This document shows, one piece after another, positions 21,582 to 32,797 of a DNA stretch of 64,000 nt. The stretch lies in NCBI GenBank assembly GCA_963575645.1, contig OY754471.1, positions 32,372,401-32,436,400 of the forward strand. Reading direction: 5' to 3'. Both the position numbers and the translations under genes were made by a program. Under the pieces are notes generated by a model that was not told the DNA's origin, ran no database searches, and saw nothing but the letters and a program-made list of their open reading frames with translations. The DNA comes from Xanthostigma xanthostigma (taxonomy: Eukaryota; Arthropoda; Insecta; Raphidioptera; Raphidiidae). Every line of letters begins with the position of its first letter. Positions within the stretch are counted from its first letter, which is position 1.

Positions 21582-22095
21582 GGCACTTCACATGGCTATT
21601 TGTATTTGTGTATTTGGCATATTTGGCAAACAATTACCAAGTGTGGAGGGTCTATTTGACAAAGTGTTGGCCTTATTTGCCTATTTGACAAATAAGGCCA
21701 ATACCAAATACGCGTCACCGTGCGGTTGTCGGTTTTTCGAGGCACATCAAAGGAGTCAAATAGGCAAATACGGCAAATAAACCATCCACACAATGGCCAT
21801 ATTCAGAAGCGCACGCGCCGTGAACCTGTACGGACGTGCAGTGTTTTTGTTTCCTGGCTGTGAGCGAGAACTGGAACAATTACTATTGAAAATGAATTGG
21901 GACAATGAAACAGTGCTAAAATTCCTGGAATTTTGAGCTTTGCGTTCTGCTGCCAAATGTTTGTGTGTTTGCTATTTGACGGCCATGTGTAGATGGTCGT
22001 ATTTGCCTCTATTTGCATGTTTGTCTTGAACGTCAAATAGTTTGCCAAATACAACAAACAACCAATAGCGAACACGAATAGCCATGTGAAGTGCC
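21582..22095. mobile_element. DNA transposon with TTTGGCAAATA-type iterons
   Basis: GGCACTTCACATGGCTATT at 21582 is mirrored by AATAGCCATGTGAAGTGCC ending 22095. Palindromic CTATTTG(G/A)CAAATA-like motifs recur near both ends (about 21595-21680, 21755-21780 and 21970-22060), as transposase-binding sites often do. A 14-codon MADF-like start lies inside. 514 bases; PIF/Harbinger-like by its gene remnant, but no target duplication is visible. Confidence 0.6.
21892..21936 (+). pseudogene. MADF/Myb-like protein start, truncated
   Basis: The frame MNWDNETVLKFLEF ends in TGA. 'WxNExxLxFLExY' is how many insect MADF/Myb-SANT-like DNA-binding proteins of Harbinger-type transposons begin. Only 14 codons remain, so this is suggestive only. 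Confidence 0.3.
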
Positions 22096-22212
22096 ACCTT
22101 TACAATTTATTATAAAGCCATTTTAAGTGTTAGACAAAAAAAAATCAAAGCAATTAATTATGTAAGACGGAGCTTATTGCAATGAATAAACACTAGATTT
22201 TTAATATATTAT

Positions 22213-22404
22213 AGTACTAACAGACGGTCGAACTTGGTTCGAAGCGGACAGCGGATCTGGTCCGCTCCGTACCAAATCTGTTCGTCTGTACAGTAGTCTG
22301 CGTGTCCGCCCGGTTCGATGGGAACAGATTCGGTCGTCTGTTGCAAGATCCGCCGTACCATGTCCGTTGTCGGACCGGACCAAGTTCGACCGTGTGTTAG
22401 CACT
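22213..22404. mobile_element. Small GC-rich MITE
   Basis: AGTACTAACAGACGGTCGAA at the left pairs with TTCGACCGTGTGTTAGCACT at the right. ATTAT flanks it on both sides (22208-22212 and 22405-22409). The interior is rich in GGACC/GGTCC-type palindromes. 192 bases; reading frames on both strands follow from its GC content. Confidence 0.75.
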
Positions 22405-22542
22405 ATTATAGTTTATTTACCTCCACCTTCTGATATAATCAGTCATTTTGAAAGGAGATTAATATTTTTTTTTTTATTAAACGTTTTATTTAACTTGACT
22501 CGGTATATTTCTTTATATCTTTATTTGTTTCAAATCTTGGAG

Positions 22543-22834
22543 CAGCTTTTTCAACTACTTCCCATTATCCGATTGAGTTGAAATTTTGCATAGGTATGTA
22601 GTTCTGATGACAATACAGTATTATAATAACTAATTGACCGTTCCGGCTTTCGTCTGGTTGCAAATCGCATTTTTAATAAAGCAAGCGACAGCTTTTTCAA
22701 CTACTTACCGTTATCCGATTGAGTTGAACTTTTGCATAGGAATGTAGTTCCAATGACAATACAATATTATAATAGCTAACTGACTGGTCCGGATTACGTC
22801 CGGATGCAAATCGCACTTTTAATAAAGCATACCA
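22543..22834 (+). repeat. 146-bp tandem duplication
   Basis: CAGCTTTTTCAACTACTTNC starts at 22543 and again at 22689. Both units continue through TTATCCGATTGAGTTGAA, TGACAATACA and GCAAATCGCA(C/T)TTTTAATAAAGCA. About 85-90% identical by eye. Confidence 0.8.
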
Positions 22835-24340
22835 AAAACTTTTAAGTGAAACGCTTTTATTGTACAATCGATAATATACTAAAAGCCCATTGGGGGCTTT
22901 GATTAAACTAAAATAAAATCCTAGGAGGGCATTTATAGTTACATTATGGTCGAAGAAGAGAGTCTAAAGTTTAATTTGATTTCCAATCTCAAAAAAATGA
23001 AAGTTTTCCACTAAGTGCTCTCCACGATTTTGTTTTAGTTTAATCAGTGACCCCAATGGTAACTCATATTTATTTTCTAGTTTTTAGTACCTACATTACC
23101 GATTGTACAATACACGCGTTTAACTTAAAAACATTTTTAACTCTTTTTTATTTAATAATTAATTAATAATAATAATTAATTAAGTATTGCTAAGTCGTTT
23201 TTATAAGCTTACAATATTGATTTGGAAAATTGCTTAGCTTGATACGTAATATGTGTAATAGATATGTATGGAGATACAGTGTAGTTAGGTACCGAAAGTG
23301 GTAACAGTGAATAATTCTAGTATTCTACTAGTTACAAAAAAAGTTTAAATGGTTTTTTCACATTTATGTTTTTGGTGGAATTAATAAAACATTAAACGTG
23401 AATGTGCTATTATGATGGGTATTTTTTTATTTTTTTGAGCGGTAAGAAGGTGAAGTAGTGCCCCTTAATAAATGAAATTCTATTGCCTTTTGATTGAAAT
23501 GTAATGCATTGTTAATAAATTAAATGAATCATTAAACTCTTTCGTCGAAATCTACGTCAGCTGACTTTTAATTAAATTTGTAATTATGTAAAATTATAAT
23601 TTATGTATGCTTATTTTCAAATAAAGTTTTTACTTATTAGTTATTATCACTGGTCCAGAGCTCGATTCCCTATGAAGCGAATTTCTGGCTACGGCCTTGA
23701 ATGGTGTGCAATATTTTAAACTCTAAATAATAATAAAATTGTTCACTTATTACAAAGTGATTTATTTCAATTTTAATAATCGTGAAATTAGTCACAGAAA
23801 AGATAGATCAACTCCTCACTTAACGCAACTAATGAAGTACTTGCATATAGAATTTTTATGAAGTTTTCTTTCCCCCAGTGAATTTTTCATTAACAATGTA
23901 TTTATTTCAATGACGAACATTGAGTGGATATATTTTTATGACAATTAAAATTTTCTAAAGTGTCAAGTGGCACTGTCTACTTAACAATTAGCTTCCATTA
24001 TTACGAATGCAAAATAAAACTTGAAATGCGTTTATTGAGTTCCTTCCATTATGAAACGTTGGATTAACACAATAAAATTACCATTCGTATGCGAGTTTGG
24101 AAACATTAAAACCCGAAGAGTGAATTTAAAAAGCGCTAATCGTAATGGAGTAGGTATAAACCGTGTCCCATTTAGAAGTCGGTATACATACAACTTACAT
24201 GTGAATGAACATTGTTTTTCCACAAGAAGAAAGTTTGGTCACAAGTAGGCTTTGACAAATAAGAATATCACTTTCATTGTTAAATTGAAAAAAACAATGG
24301 TTTTATTTTGCACCAAAAAGTAGAAAGTAATTTTCAACAC
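22835..24340. other. Unassigned stretch
   Basis: No gene recognised over 1.5 kb. Contains a low-complexity AATTAATTAATAATAATAAT run near 23160. Confidence 0.35.
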
Positions 24341-24344
24341 AAAA

Positions 24345-25045
24345 TCTTACCATTCCCACACCAATTTCAAAATTTTACAATATTTTTTCGTTTTGAAGTC
24401 TCCCGAAAAAATATTTTTAGAAAAAGTCTGTGCGTCTGTTTGTCTGTTTACACGATAAAAGTCAAACGGATGAACGTTTTGAAACCAAATTTTGGGATAA
24501 TGTTTGATATGCAAAAATGAAGAGCCCCATTGTTTTTAGGAAAAATCGGCGTACGCGCAAAAGAGATATATGCTATAACGTTGTTTCTTTATATAATTAT
24601 AGTATTGAAGGAGATTTGTTTGGTTGAGGAACAAATCTTCTTTAATACATATTTTTGGAACAAAACTTCTACTAACAATAATAATAGTATATTTTTCATA
24701 ACGGTTTATTATTAAAATTCTATTTTTTTTCAATAAAATTTTGTAAAAAAATGTTTTTTTTAATCTTTATAGTTTCGGAAATGTTAAGAAAAAAAAATCA
24801 GTTGTCTTCTGTTCTGTAGATCTGTTAGGTAGTGACAATTGTGCTTTAGTTAATTTTTACATGGCGTGATAACGTATTATATAGATAACAGCGCAAACGA
24901 ATAGCAAATATAATAATATTTAATACTAGCGGTTGCCCGTGTCACCGCGCGCGTTAACAGAAATTTTCTTGTCTTTATTATAATATTATGTCAAATGTCA
25001 TTATTTTTGAAGTTGTAATGGTCCTATTACCCAATTGGTTCAAAC
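24345..25045 (+). repeat. R-family repeat, copy B, with reversed Helitron end
   Basis: Starts TACCATTCCCACAC, then AAAACGGATGAACG-type sequence, TTTTGGGATAATGTTTGATA, AAAATCGGCGTACGCGCAAA and the tail. At 24926 CTAGCGGTTGCCCGTGTCAC is a Helitron 3' terminus facing the other way, followed by the ATTGGTTCAAACC-type end. The same arrangement is seen in copies F and G. Confidence 0.65.
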
Positions 25046-26390
25046 CTGAAATTTCCACTATCGCGGCGGATAACTTAACCAATTAGTCTACAATGACCCA
25101 GCAGAGCAACCATGAATAATTCTCATAACAAAGCGTATTTGCAACTACATTCCATATTGATTTGTTATCATTAGGTATCGCAGAATATGAACCTTTACTC
25201 TAGCGAGAGCTACTTCTTCATAAGACGTGTGAATCAAAGAAAAATTTTTCGTATTTGTTGACTAGAGTTAAATGTCATAGACTTTTCCTACATCGTTTTT
25301 ACTCCTAAACTATAGAAAAGCACATAAATTTATGGAGATTAATAGCAATCTTATTATGTTAATATGTTAAAAATGTAAGGTTAAATAATATTATTAATTA
25401 ATTATTAATTATAGATTATCGGATACTTGGACAGTTTAAATAAAAATATATATATATAACAACCCTAATTATTAATTAATAACACAGTGTTTGCTATTGT
25501 TGTTATATGAAACATTCTGTCATTGTTACAGTTCAATTTTCAAAAATACTTTATTAGTGCTAATTACCTACGTTATACTATAAATAACTCCCATGCAAAA
25601 TTTCATGTTTCTAGACCTACCGTTGTCTGTCAGTCAATCAGTGTGAGGGTTTTATTAAGTATAGATCGTATAATATATATGCGTCCTTTACACAGAACGA
25701 TTATTCGGCGCTGCCTTTATATAGGAAGAGAAAATATTACCGAAAGTAATGATTTTGTTTGACCTCCATACGAGCGCGAGCGCTACAATATGCCCTCTTA
25801 GAAAGCTTGTATGAAACGAGACTTAAAACACAATAGGAGTGTACTTTTAATACTACCCAAGTGTTCCACCGACACCGTATCCTGTGAAGGAACTTATAAT
25901 ACAACACGTTACGTGTATCAGGTGTATGCAGGGTTTTGTTCTTTCAATGTAATATTAACAAACAATGTAATTTAACTTGTCAAAATAATAAGAAAACATG
26001 CATCCTGCCGACAAAATACTGTATTTGCTAATACAACGTTTTCTAAACTTGTTCATCTACGAACCTCTTAGAGACCTCCATTAATATAAAACGGAGATAT
26101 TTATTTATTAATTTTTTTTGAAGTGAAAAAGTCAATTTATAACATTTAGACGCAGACTTTGGGTAAATAACTTTCACTTATGTAGTGTAGGCAACATAAG
26201 TTCGGCCGTCGCCAGTCGAACTGTAAGTACCTAAAAAGGAAGAAAAATTCATTAATAACAAAATAATTATTTCAAAATAATATAAATATTACTTAAATTT
26301 TCCGTAGGTATCTAATTGAGCATTAAATGAATTTTTATTTGATTTTATATGTAACATTTCCGAAATATTTATTTTAAAGAAATTTGTTTC
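25046..26390. other. Unassigned stretch
   Basis: No gene recognised. AT-rich low-complexity runs near 25385-25480 (TTAATTAATTATTAATTA, then (AT)n). Confidence 0.35.
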
Positions 26391-26391
26391 A

Positions 26392-26619
26392 TTACATATC
26401 CAAAATTTTTGTATTATCCCAATTAATTTTGTGGTTGTATTCTAATTTATCTTTAGTTACAATATTATGCTTATCAGAGAGTAATTTATGGTTGTTTTGG
26501 TGTTCTCTTATTCTTGTTTTAAGAGCTCTTTTAGTTTGAACAATATAGTTCATTTCACAATTACAATTCATTTTATAAACAACATTATGTTTTTGTAATT
26601 TATTTGAAGATTATCAGAC
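26392..26619 (-). pseudogene. Penelope-like element GIY-YIG endonuclease remnant
   Basis: The minus-strand frame reads HNVVYKMNCNCEMNYIVQTK and then RALKTRIREHQNNH, ending NHKINWDNTKILDM-stop at 26392. This matches the Penelope GIY-YIG domain layout: VVYKIxCxxCxxxYVGQTKRxLxxRxxEH, then HxxxWDNxxIL. The CxC replaces the usual CxxC, and YVGQT is YIVQT, so the invariant glycine is lost. The reverse transcriptase and N-terminus are absent. A dead fragment. Confidence 0.75.
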
Positions 26620-26957
26620 GTTAATCAAATATTTTAAGCTAGAAATAGATGGACACATTAAAAAAAAGGTTTTTTTCGCATTCAGGTGACTTGAAAACGT
26701 GCTAATTCATCAAAAACTCAAAAAAAAATTCCCCTCTACTCTGTATTATTGTAAGAACATGCTGGATTACGAATGATGTTTCTTCCCAATATCTGTGGAC
26801 TGCAAGAAGAAGAAGTACTATAAACCCCATTATACACTTTCTTTAAGAATGTGTGTGTTGAATTTATTTTTAAACTTCGCCAGACGCCAATGCATTATAT
26901 TTTGTGATGACGATGTCTTCTTTTTTTAATAAAAGCGATTTCTTTGCTAAAGAAGAG
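26620..26957. other. Unassigned stretch with a Penelope-type fragment
   Basis: ATCAGACGTTAATCAAATATTT at 26615-26636 recurs as ATCAGACGTTAATCAAAGAT near 38760, next to another Penelope-like remnant. The rest is unremarkable. Confidence 0.35.
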
Positions 26958-27173
26958 TAAGGCCTAGCACACATGAAGAGCGTTCAACGCGCGTTGGCCC
27001 AACGCGCGTTTACAATTTCTATACAATTGTATATAAATGTTTACATGATAACGCGCGTTCAACGCGCCACCAACGGGCGTTATCATGTAAACAGTTATAT
27101 ACAATTGTATAGAAATTGTAAACGCGCGTTGGGCCAACGCGCGTTGAACGCCTCACATATAGACTAGGCCTTA
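26958..27173. mobile_element. Near-perfect hairpin MITE rich in AACGCGCGTT
   Basis: Flanked by TAAGGCCTAG and CTAGGCCTTA. The arms run from about 26975 to the centre at 27066 and back with very few mismatches, including CAATTTCTATACAATTGTAT and TGTTTACATGATAACG. The palindromic decamer AACGCGCGTT or a variant occurs several times. Such a long stem could form dsRNA if transcribed. Non-coding. Confidence 0.85.
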
Positions 27174-27304
27174 TTTCGATCGGATAACGTCGTTTTTTAT
27201 TTATTTATTATGATAGTAGAGACACGACAGCTAAGGTCATTAGCGTCTGATTACATCAAATTTAATTAAACGACATCACAATATATACATGAGCGGAAGC
27301 AGTG

Positions 27305-27375
27305 TTGGATTTATAATAAGGCACACTAGGCACCAGCCTAGGGTATCACCACAGATGGGGCACCACAAAGAAAGA
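27305..27375 (+). repeat. Truncated transposon start (CAGTGTTGGATTT)
   Basis: GCAGTGTTGGATTTATAATA followed by GGCACACTAGGCACCAGCCT resembles the start of a DNA transposon of hAT type seen in many genomes. No matching right end or target duplication was found. Confidence 0.25.
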
Positions 27376-28628
27376 TAACTTTTTTTCCTATACCTACTTA
27401 GAACTATTGAGGTTATGAGACTTTCATTAAAATGATATGTTTGCATAGGAGTTATAGCATTCATGATCACATCATTATAGTTTCGCCACTTTTTACTGAT
27501 CAGAATTTAATTTGGTGGAATTATAGTAAATTTAAATGTTTATTTTGACTGGACTAAATCTAAATGGGTTTTTTTGGATTGGATAAAAATATCATGTCAA
27601 CCCCTAAATATTGAGGCACTCTGCTGATTTGTAGTCGTCGGCGAGCGCACGTGCGACGGTGCATAGGACGTGCGGGGTAAACCGTTGGCGTTTATATTGG
27701 ATCATTTATAATACTCAGCTGAGAAAGATAAATCACCGCTTCACTAGCTGGCCGCGGTCGAACACACTATGCATATTAAACAAAATATAACTGTGCCATT
27801 TACAAATATATACAGTGTTAATTACTTTTTGCACGACTCTCGATAAAATAGCTGCTATTCTTGCCTGTAAGCGGTAATAAAATCACCCATTTCGCACTAG
27901 TGCATAATGTAAAACGAAAGAAATGCGAAACGACTAGTCGTACAACCATTTCCATAGTAAAAGTTGTTATAATTTTGAAAAATGTGTTTTTATGACTGGT
28001 TATTCCTTAGAATTTAGAAGAAAAGGCTGGATAAGGTCGTGTGACATGTTTCCAAATTCAGGAGTTTGGGATTGATAGTTTAACCCTTAATTGACCAACT
28101 AAGAAATATGTACGAACGAGTGACAATCGTAACATGGTATGATTGGTTGAGAGAGAATGACTGTTGAAAGGTTTTTGAATGTGATTGGTCATCGTGGATA
28201 TGTGTGTGAAGAAGAATTGAATGAGTGTGGATGATTTTTAAAATATAGTTCGTTGAAAACAGGCGTTGAAAGTGAAGAGTTGGAAATGCAAGTTGAAGGT
28301 TAGCTTTGAAATTGGGAATTGTAAATATTTGTAAATAAAGTTGTATAAAGTCGAGCTTGGTTATTTCGATTTATTGCTATCCTGACACGAGAAATAAATA
28401 TAGAACAGTTAATCAGAAGTGTAGATAGATATTGTATTTATATCAATTATGTATCCGAAAGTGGGATTTATTCTATTACAATCATTAGAAGAGGGTACAA
28501 TAAATTTATAATAAAAGTATAAAAATCAAACCCAGTCTTCGAGGTAAACTTGCTTAAAATTCAAGTGCCAAGCTTTTTTAAATTATGTCAAAATCAGCTA
28601 TTTTATATAAGATACATAAAAAAATACT
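27376..28628. other. Unassigned stretch, possible solo-LTR-like segment
   Basis: A GC-richer patch lies at 27630-27760. Around 28330-28385, AATAAAGTTGTATAAAGTCG then TTGGTTATTTCGATTTATTG is reminiscent of the poly(A)/U5 part of an insect LTR. No TG...CA ends or 4-6-bp duplication could be confirmed. Confidence 0.25.
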
Positions 28629-29122
28629 ATACAGATTGTATCAAATCAAAACGGTCCATAGGCCATTCTGTGTGTAAGACAGAGACGATATATAAAGATC
28701 TAAAGCAGTAAGTAAGAATGAGATAAATGATCGCTAATATAGTTACTGTAGTTACGTAAATAAATAATTACGTACACTGTAAATCTTTTTACCAATTTAT
28801 CAATAATTAAAACAACTACAAATAAAATTATGTTGGCGGTTGAATTACCACCATAAAACCATTTAATTATTTGGATTTTTTCCCGAACAGTATAAATAGC
28901 CATTTTATCAATAATTTCACTAGTGAATACTGACATTTGATAAAATTGTGATTTTTACTATAGAAAACAAAGACGATACTATCAGATTGTATAACCACAG
29001 TAACTAGCTATTAGCGATCATTTATCTCATTCTTACTTACTGCTTTAGTGCTTTATATAATATCGTCTCTGTCTTACACACAGAATGGCCTATGGACCGT
29101 TTTGATTTGATACAATCTGTAT
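28629..29122. mobile_element. Foldback MITE, ~125-bp arms
   Basis: ATACAGATTGTATCAAATCA at 28629 is mirrored by TGATTTGATACAATCTGTAT ending 29122. The arms share GGTCCATAGGCCATTCTGTG, AGACAGAGACGATAT and AGTAAGTAAGAATGAGATAA. The loop of about 240 bases is unique. No coding. Confidence 0.8.
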
Positions 29123-29361
29123 GTTTCTCGTGCGTGATGATGTGGCTCACGTGACACTTAAAAGTTACTATTTCCCGTTTTTACCATAATTTTACATTCT
29201 TCATAATATGTGTTATTACGCACTAGAAACATAACCTACTATTTTCATTATACAAGCATGTAAAGTGATTCATTACACAGTAGTGTGATAAAATAATTAA
29301 AAACTGATCTGGCTTGCTCAATAGCTCACTTTAAGAAAACTCCTTTTCTTCTCTATGGAAA

Positions 29362-29925
29362 ATGGCTCTAATCGGACCTATCGCTAAAATTTCAAATCCG
29401 CAGGACTATAAGGACTTGCGACCCATTACCATTTTACGTGCTTTATCTAACATAACAGAAAAAGTTGTTTATAAACAGCTTACAACTTATTTACTGTGTA
29501 ATAGTTTGCTGCCGAATACCAATCAGGGTTCAGGGCAAATCACAACACAACTACCTAGCGCTCACTTTAGTTAGGTACTGATAACATTTTAAAAGCTATG
29601 GACGAATCTCTTTGTACAACCTGGGTTTTGCTTGACTACAGTAGAGCATTCGATACTATAAATTACAGATTTCTCTTAGCAAAACTCCATTACCTGGGAC
29701 TTTCGACAGATTGTATAAAATTGTTTGTTTCTTATTTGACTACTAAATTCCAAGCAGTTTTCTTTGATTTTAACAATATTTCCGATTTTGAACCTGTCTC
29801 TAAAGGTGTACCGCAAGGCTCGATAATTGGGTAATTGCTTTTCATTTTACATGTCTATGAAATTTGTAATTGTATCCATCATTGCAAATTCTCTCATTAT
29901 GCCGACGATACTCAAATTTATTGTT
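29362..29925 (+). pseudogene. LINE reverse transcriptase, palm/fingers remnant
   Basis: The conserved RT blocks appear in order: DYKDLRPITILRALSNITEK (fingers), LLDYSRAFDTIN (motif A with catalytic Asp), GVPQGSIIG (motif B, about 29808-29834) and HYADDTQIY (motif C, YADD at 29898-29909). A TAA stop replaces the usual Pro after GSIIG at 29832-29834. A frameshift near 29575 separates two halves. Motif spacing is normal for Jockey/CR1 elements. Confidence 0.85.
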
Positions 29926-30112
29926 TTTTTTTTATTTTTAAAACAAACAACACAAAGTGTGCTTCAACCCGAGGATTATTAGCACTGTACAATGGTATAT
30001 AACATTAACAAGTAATTACAATAATAAATTATAGGTAAGTATTAATTTTATATTAGTAGTGTATTATGTTTCTAAAAATGTTAATAACTTTTTTATAAAT
30101 TTATTTTTCATT
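29926..30112 (-). mobile_element. Short insertion with poly(T), probably a reversed retroelement
   Basis: The LINE frame stops being recognisable after YADDTQIY at a T10 run and resumes at about 30113 (DVINSDLKYLY). The inserted segment starts with T-rich sequence then AACAAACAACACAAAGTGTG. This suits a SINE or LINE 3' end with its poly(A) tail on the minus strand. Boundaries are approximate. Confidence 0.4.
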
Positions 30113-30925
30113 TCGTGTATCTGACAGCTCTAAAGCTTTAGACGTTATAAATAGTGACCTGAAATATTTATACCATTACTCTACAAACCATGCTTTATGT
30201 TTGAACTATACCAAATCTAAAGTTATCTACATTGCCAATAGTTTTGTTCAAAGAGCAATGAGTAATTATCGATTATAATATTTAAATATTAATTGAGATT
30301 CCATACCTGTTGTCGACAGTGCCAAAAATCTGAGTGTTGCTTTTGATACGCAGATGAAATTTTACACGCATATCTTAAATTTAGATTTGCATTCAGTAGA
30401 CTCAAGATATTATATTATAATTATAAGTTCTTTTTATCATCAACAATAACACTAAGATTGGTTAATGCTTTTATTCTTCCAATTATTGAATATGGTGGTG
30501 TTGTTTGCGGAGGTTCACTAGAATTTGAGGCTTTAAATAACATATAAAAACTTCAAAATGCTTGTGTGCGATTTATTTATGAAACCCCTTTCAGGGAACA
30601 TATCAGTCCCTACCTAATACGATTTGAAATTTTGAATATCGCGGAGCCACGCTTGCTGCATTTGTATAACTTCATTTTAAAATTTTTAAAAATAAATGAG
30701 CCTAAATATCTCAAAGTTAAACTAGAGATTAGTTATAATCCATACAGTAATTATAGACACGTCACTTTTGCTATTCTCCATTTTCACTCAAATTCATTTA
30801 AAAATTATTTTTCTTATTTAGCCTCGAAGCATTTTAATATACTAAATGAAACAATTAAACACAACATTCTAAAATATAGTTCAAAAGTTCTATCTAATAT
30901 TATATTGGATAGTAGAAGAATTTGA
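30113..30925 (+). pseudogene. LINE reverse transcriptase thumb and C-terminus remnant
   Basis: Pieces such as LDVINSDLKYLYHYSTNHAL, VDSAKNLSVAFDTQMKF and, in the longest frame (30566-30925), FREHISPYLIRFEILNIAEP and SFKNYFSYLASKHFNILNET match the post-palm region of Jockey/CR1 LINEs ('VKNLGVxFD', 'HxTPxLxxLxILxIxxRR', 'FxYxAxxxWNxLP'). Several frameshifts and stops. No RNase H is evident. Confidence 0.75.
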
Positions 30926-31119
30926 TTTATTATCCAATCTTGGTTTCCTTGTAATAGTTTTAAAGTGTATACTATCAATATTTTTATAGTGATCTTGTAA
31001 ATTGTCTTTTGTATATTTGGGTAGATAGAAGACAAAGCATATGCTTGAATCTTGTACCTTTTGCTTGTAAATACGAGCGATAAACATATTATTATTATCG
31101 CGCTATACCAGTATCATAG

Positions 31120-31510
31120 TAAATCACTATTTGTCGGTTAGTTGTTTTTTCATAATCTAGTATTAGAAGTGACGTTTGCTCAAAAGTAAACAGTCAAACA
31201 TTTTGAAAATGAATTTCGTTTCAAACATAATGTCACACCTCGTCGGAATGCAACCCATTACGGCACTAGATATACTATTTACTATTTTGCACTACCTCCT
31301 GCTTTACATGTATGTATGCAGGCACATAAAGTGATCCAACGTGGTGTTGGATCACTTTATGTACCAATTCCAAAGCGGAAGAATGTACTTTGTCTGTCTG
31401 TTGTTTCTTTTTTAATCTACTCTTAGAAGTAAGCTTTGTTTAAAAGTGAACTGTCAAATATTTTTAAAATTAACTGGAAACCAGCTATTTTATACTAGGT
31501 ACGTGTAAAA
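31120..31510 (+). repeat. Two diverged direct copies of a ~130-bp repeat
   Basis: TAATCTAGTATTAGAAGTGA then GTTTGCTCAAAAGTAAACAG (31153) is echoed by TAATCTACTCTTAGAAGTAA then TTTGTTTAAAAGTGAACTG (31412). ACCAGCTATTTTATACTAGG (31480) is related to CAGCTATTTTATATAAGA near 28593. Probably decayed copies of one dispersed element. Confidence 0.45.
31324..31362. repeat. Perfect 17-bp stem hairpin
   Basis: ACATAAAGTGATCCAAC and its exact reverse complement flank GTGGT. It sits between the two direct copies above. Confidence 0.85.
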
Positions 31511-31798
31511 ATACCATATATACCGCTAATGCAAAATGTTACGATTCGAGTGACAAAAAAAATCGCTGGCACTCATTTTAATCATAATAACATAACGTCG
31601 TAATGCAACCCAGTACGACATTAGGTATTCAGGCTACTATTAAAATGTCATTTCAAGAATCCGACATCGAAAGCCAAAAAACTTTATTCAAAGTTGTTAA
31701 AAAGTAGCATAAATTTTTTTAAGAGTAGCAGAGGCAGCACATATTCTAGATTTTGTATCGAAAACGCGCAATTATGCAATTACGTCGCGACGATTTGA

Positions 31799-32333
31799 CA
31801 AGTTGTGGACTTCTCGGAAAATTTTCTAAGCCACTAAATTAATAAGGTATTGTAAAATTAAAATCTCCTTCACTAGAGTCTACAAATAAACAGAACGAGT
31901 ATTTTCATCAGCTCTAAATGTGATGCTCTTTTGAGTTTTTCCCATCCAACAAAAAACAATAATCTAGTGCTGTTTACATGAGGAGAATTCCCTTTATAAC
32001 TGCAGCAGCGAGTACAGTGGCGCCATCTTCTGGCTTCTGCCACCACCTCATTACTATCAAATAACAAGCGAAATGAGTGATTCAGTTTCTGTGTGCTCTT
32101 TTATTATGAAATAGGATGAATTGACTTATTATGAGTTGGTAAAACAGAATCAAACTTAATTTTTTTCAAGTGGATTACAAAGTTAGAATTGCAGCCTGTA
32201 GTTTTTATTTAAGTGGTACATATTGACTATTAAAACAGAGTATGGAAAGTTTAATTATGTCCTAAATTTACTAAAAAATTGACTTTTGAACATTAAAAAT
32301 TTTCCGCGGAAAATTTTCCTCCCCACATCACTA
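31799..32333 (+). mobile_element. hAT-type element, copy 1 (opposite to 39312)
   Basis: Starts CAAGTTGTGG and ends CCCCACATCACTA, and shares its body with the element at 39312-39752 in reverse: TTTTACAATACCTTATTAAT, CTCATTACTATCAAATAACA and AGAACGAGTATTTTCATCAG. The right terminus matches exactly; the left is decayed and no target duplication remains. No coding capacity. Confidence 0.7.
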
Positions 32334-32334
32334 T

Positions 32335-32470
32335 CGATCGCGCAATACGTAGCATGGAAACTATCGCAATTTGACTCGATCTCGTAATCGATGCAGTTTT
32401 TTTTCTCATCGGAATCCATGGTACTTACGGAATAACGCGCGCCCGAGAGTAAGTGTGCTATGTTCGACAA
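32335..32470 (-). CDS. Possible truncated exon next to the hAT copy (unassigned)
   Basis: On the minus strand a frame reads MDSDEKKNCIDYEIESNCDS and then FHATYCAIDSD before running into the end of the hAT element. It is acidic and unlike the AT-rich chance frames. The DNA here (32330-32560) is richer in CpG than the surroundings. An upstream in-frame ATG is at 32470 and a GTAAGT lies between the two ATGs. It could be an old coding exon cut by the element, or chance. No family recognised. Confidence 0.2.
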
Positions 32471-32797
32471 TCGCGCGTTCGTGATACATCAATGCAAAAA
32501 GTGCGGTCTTACGCTGTTGATCTGACTATCTCCACGCAACTTAATCGCAAAATCGTGCCTTAAAAAGTAGCCTGTGTGCGTTCTCTTTTACTGAACTATT
32601 TTTTACAATTAATGTTAATTTATACAAAGCCTTCCACACGTATATTGTGTCGTAATATAAGTACGTTCTCATTTAAAATCACGCACTCATCGATAAAAAA
32701 ATATCTGCACGAAAACACGCGAACAAGTTTGCCCATACATGTTTTTTACCGCCAATAGCTATAGGGTTATTCGGGCCAAATATTCTGTTATAATTTT
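32471..32797. other. Unassigned stretch
   Basis: Moderately CpG-containing DNA up to about 32570 (GACAATCGCGCGTTCGTG), then AT-rich. No feature recognised. Confidence 0.35.

Larger units (their letters stand above)
29340..31100 (+). mobile_element. Jockey/CR1-like LINE, 5' truncated and interrupted
   Basis: Carries the reverse-transcriptase region (29362-29925) and, after a 190-base interruption, the thumb and C-terminal region (30113-30925). A 3' UTR then ends near ATAAACATATTATTATTATC, a simple-repeat tail. Stops and frameshifts throughout show it is inactive. This is the longest LINE remnant here. Confidence 0.8.

Noticed and set aside
28060..28400. Solo LTR
   Set aside because: AATAAAG and a GT-rich segment are suggestive, but no TG...CA ends or target duplication could be found, so it was left as a note only.
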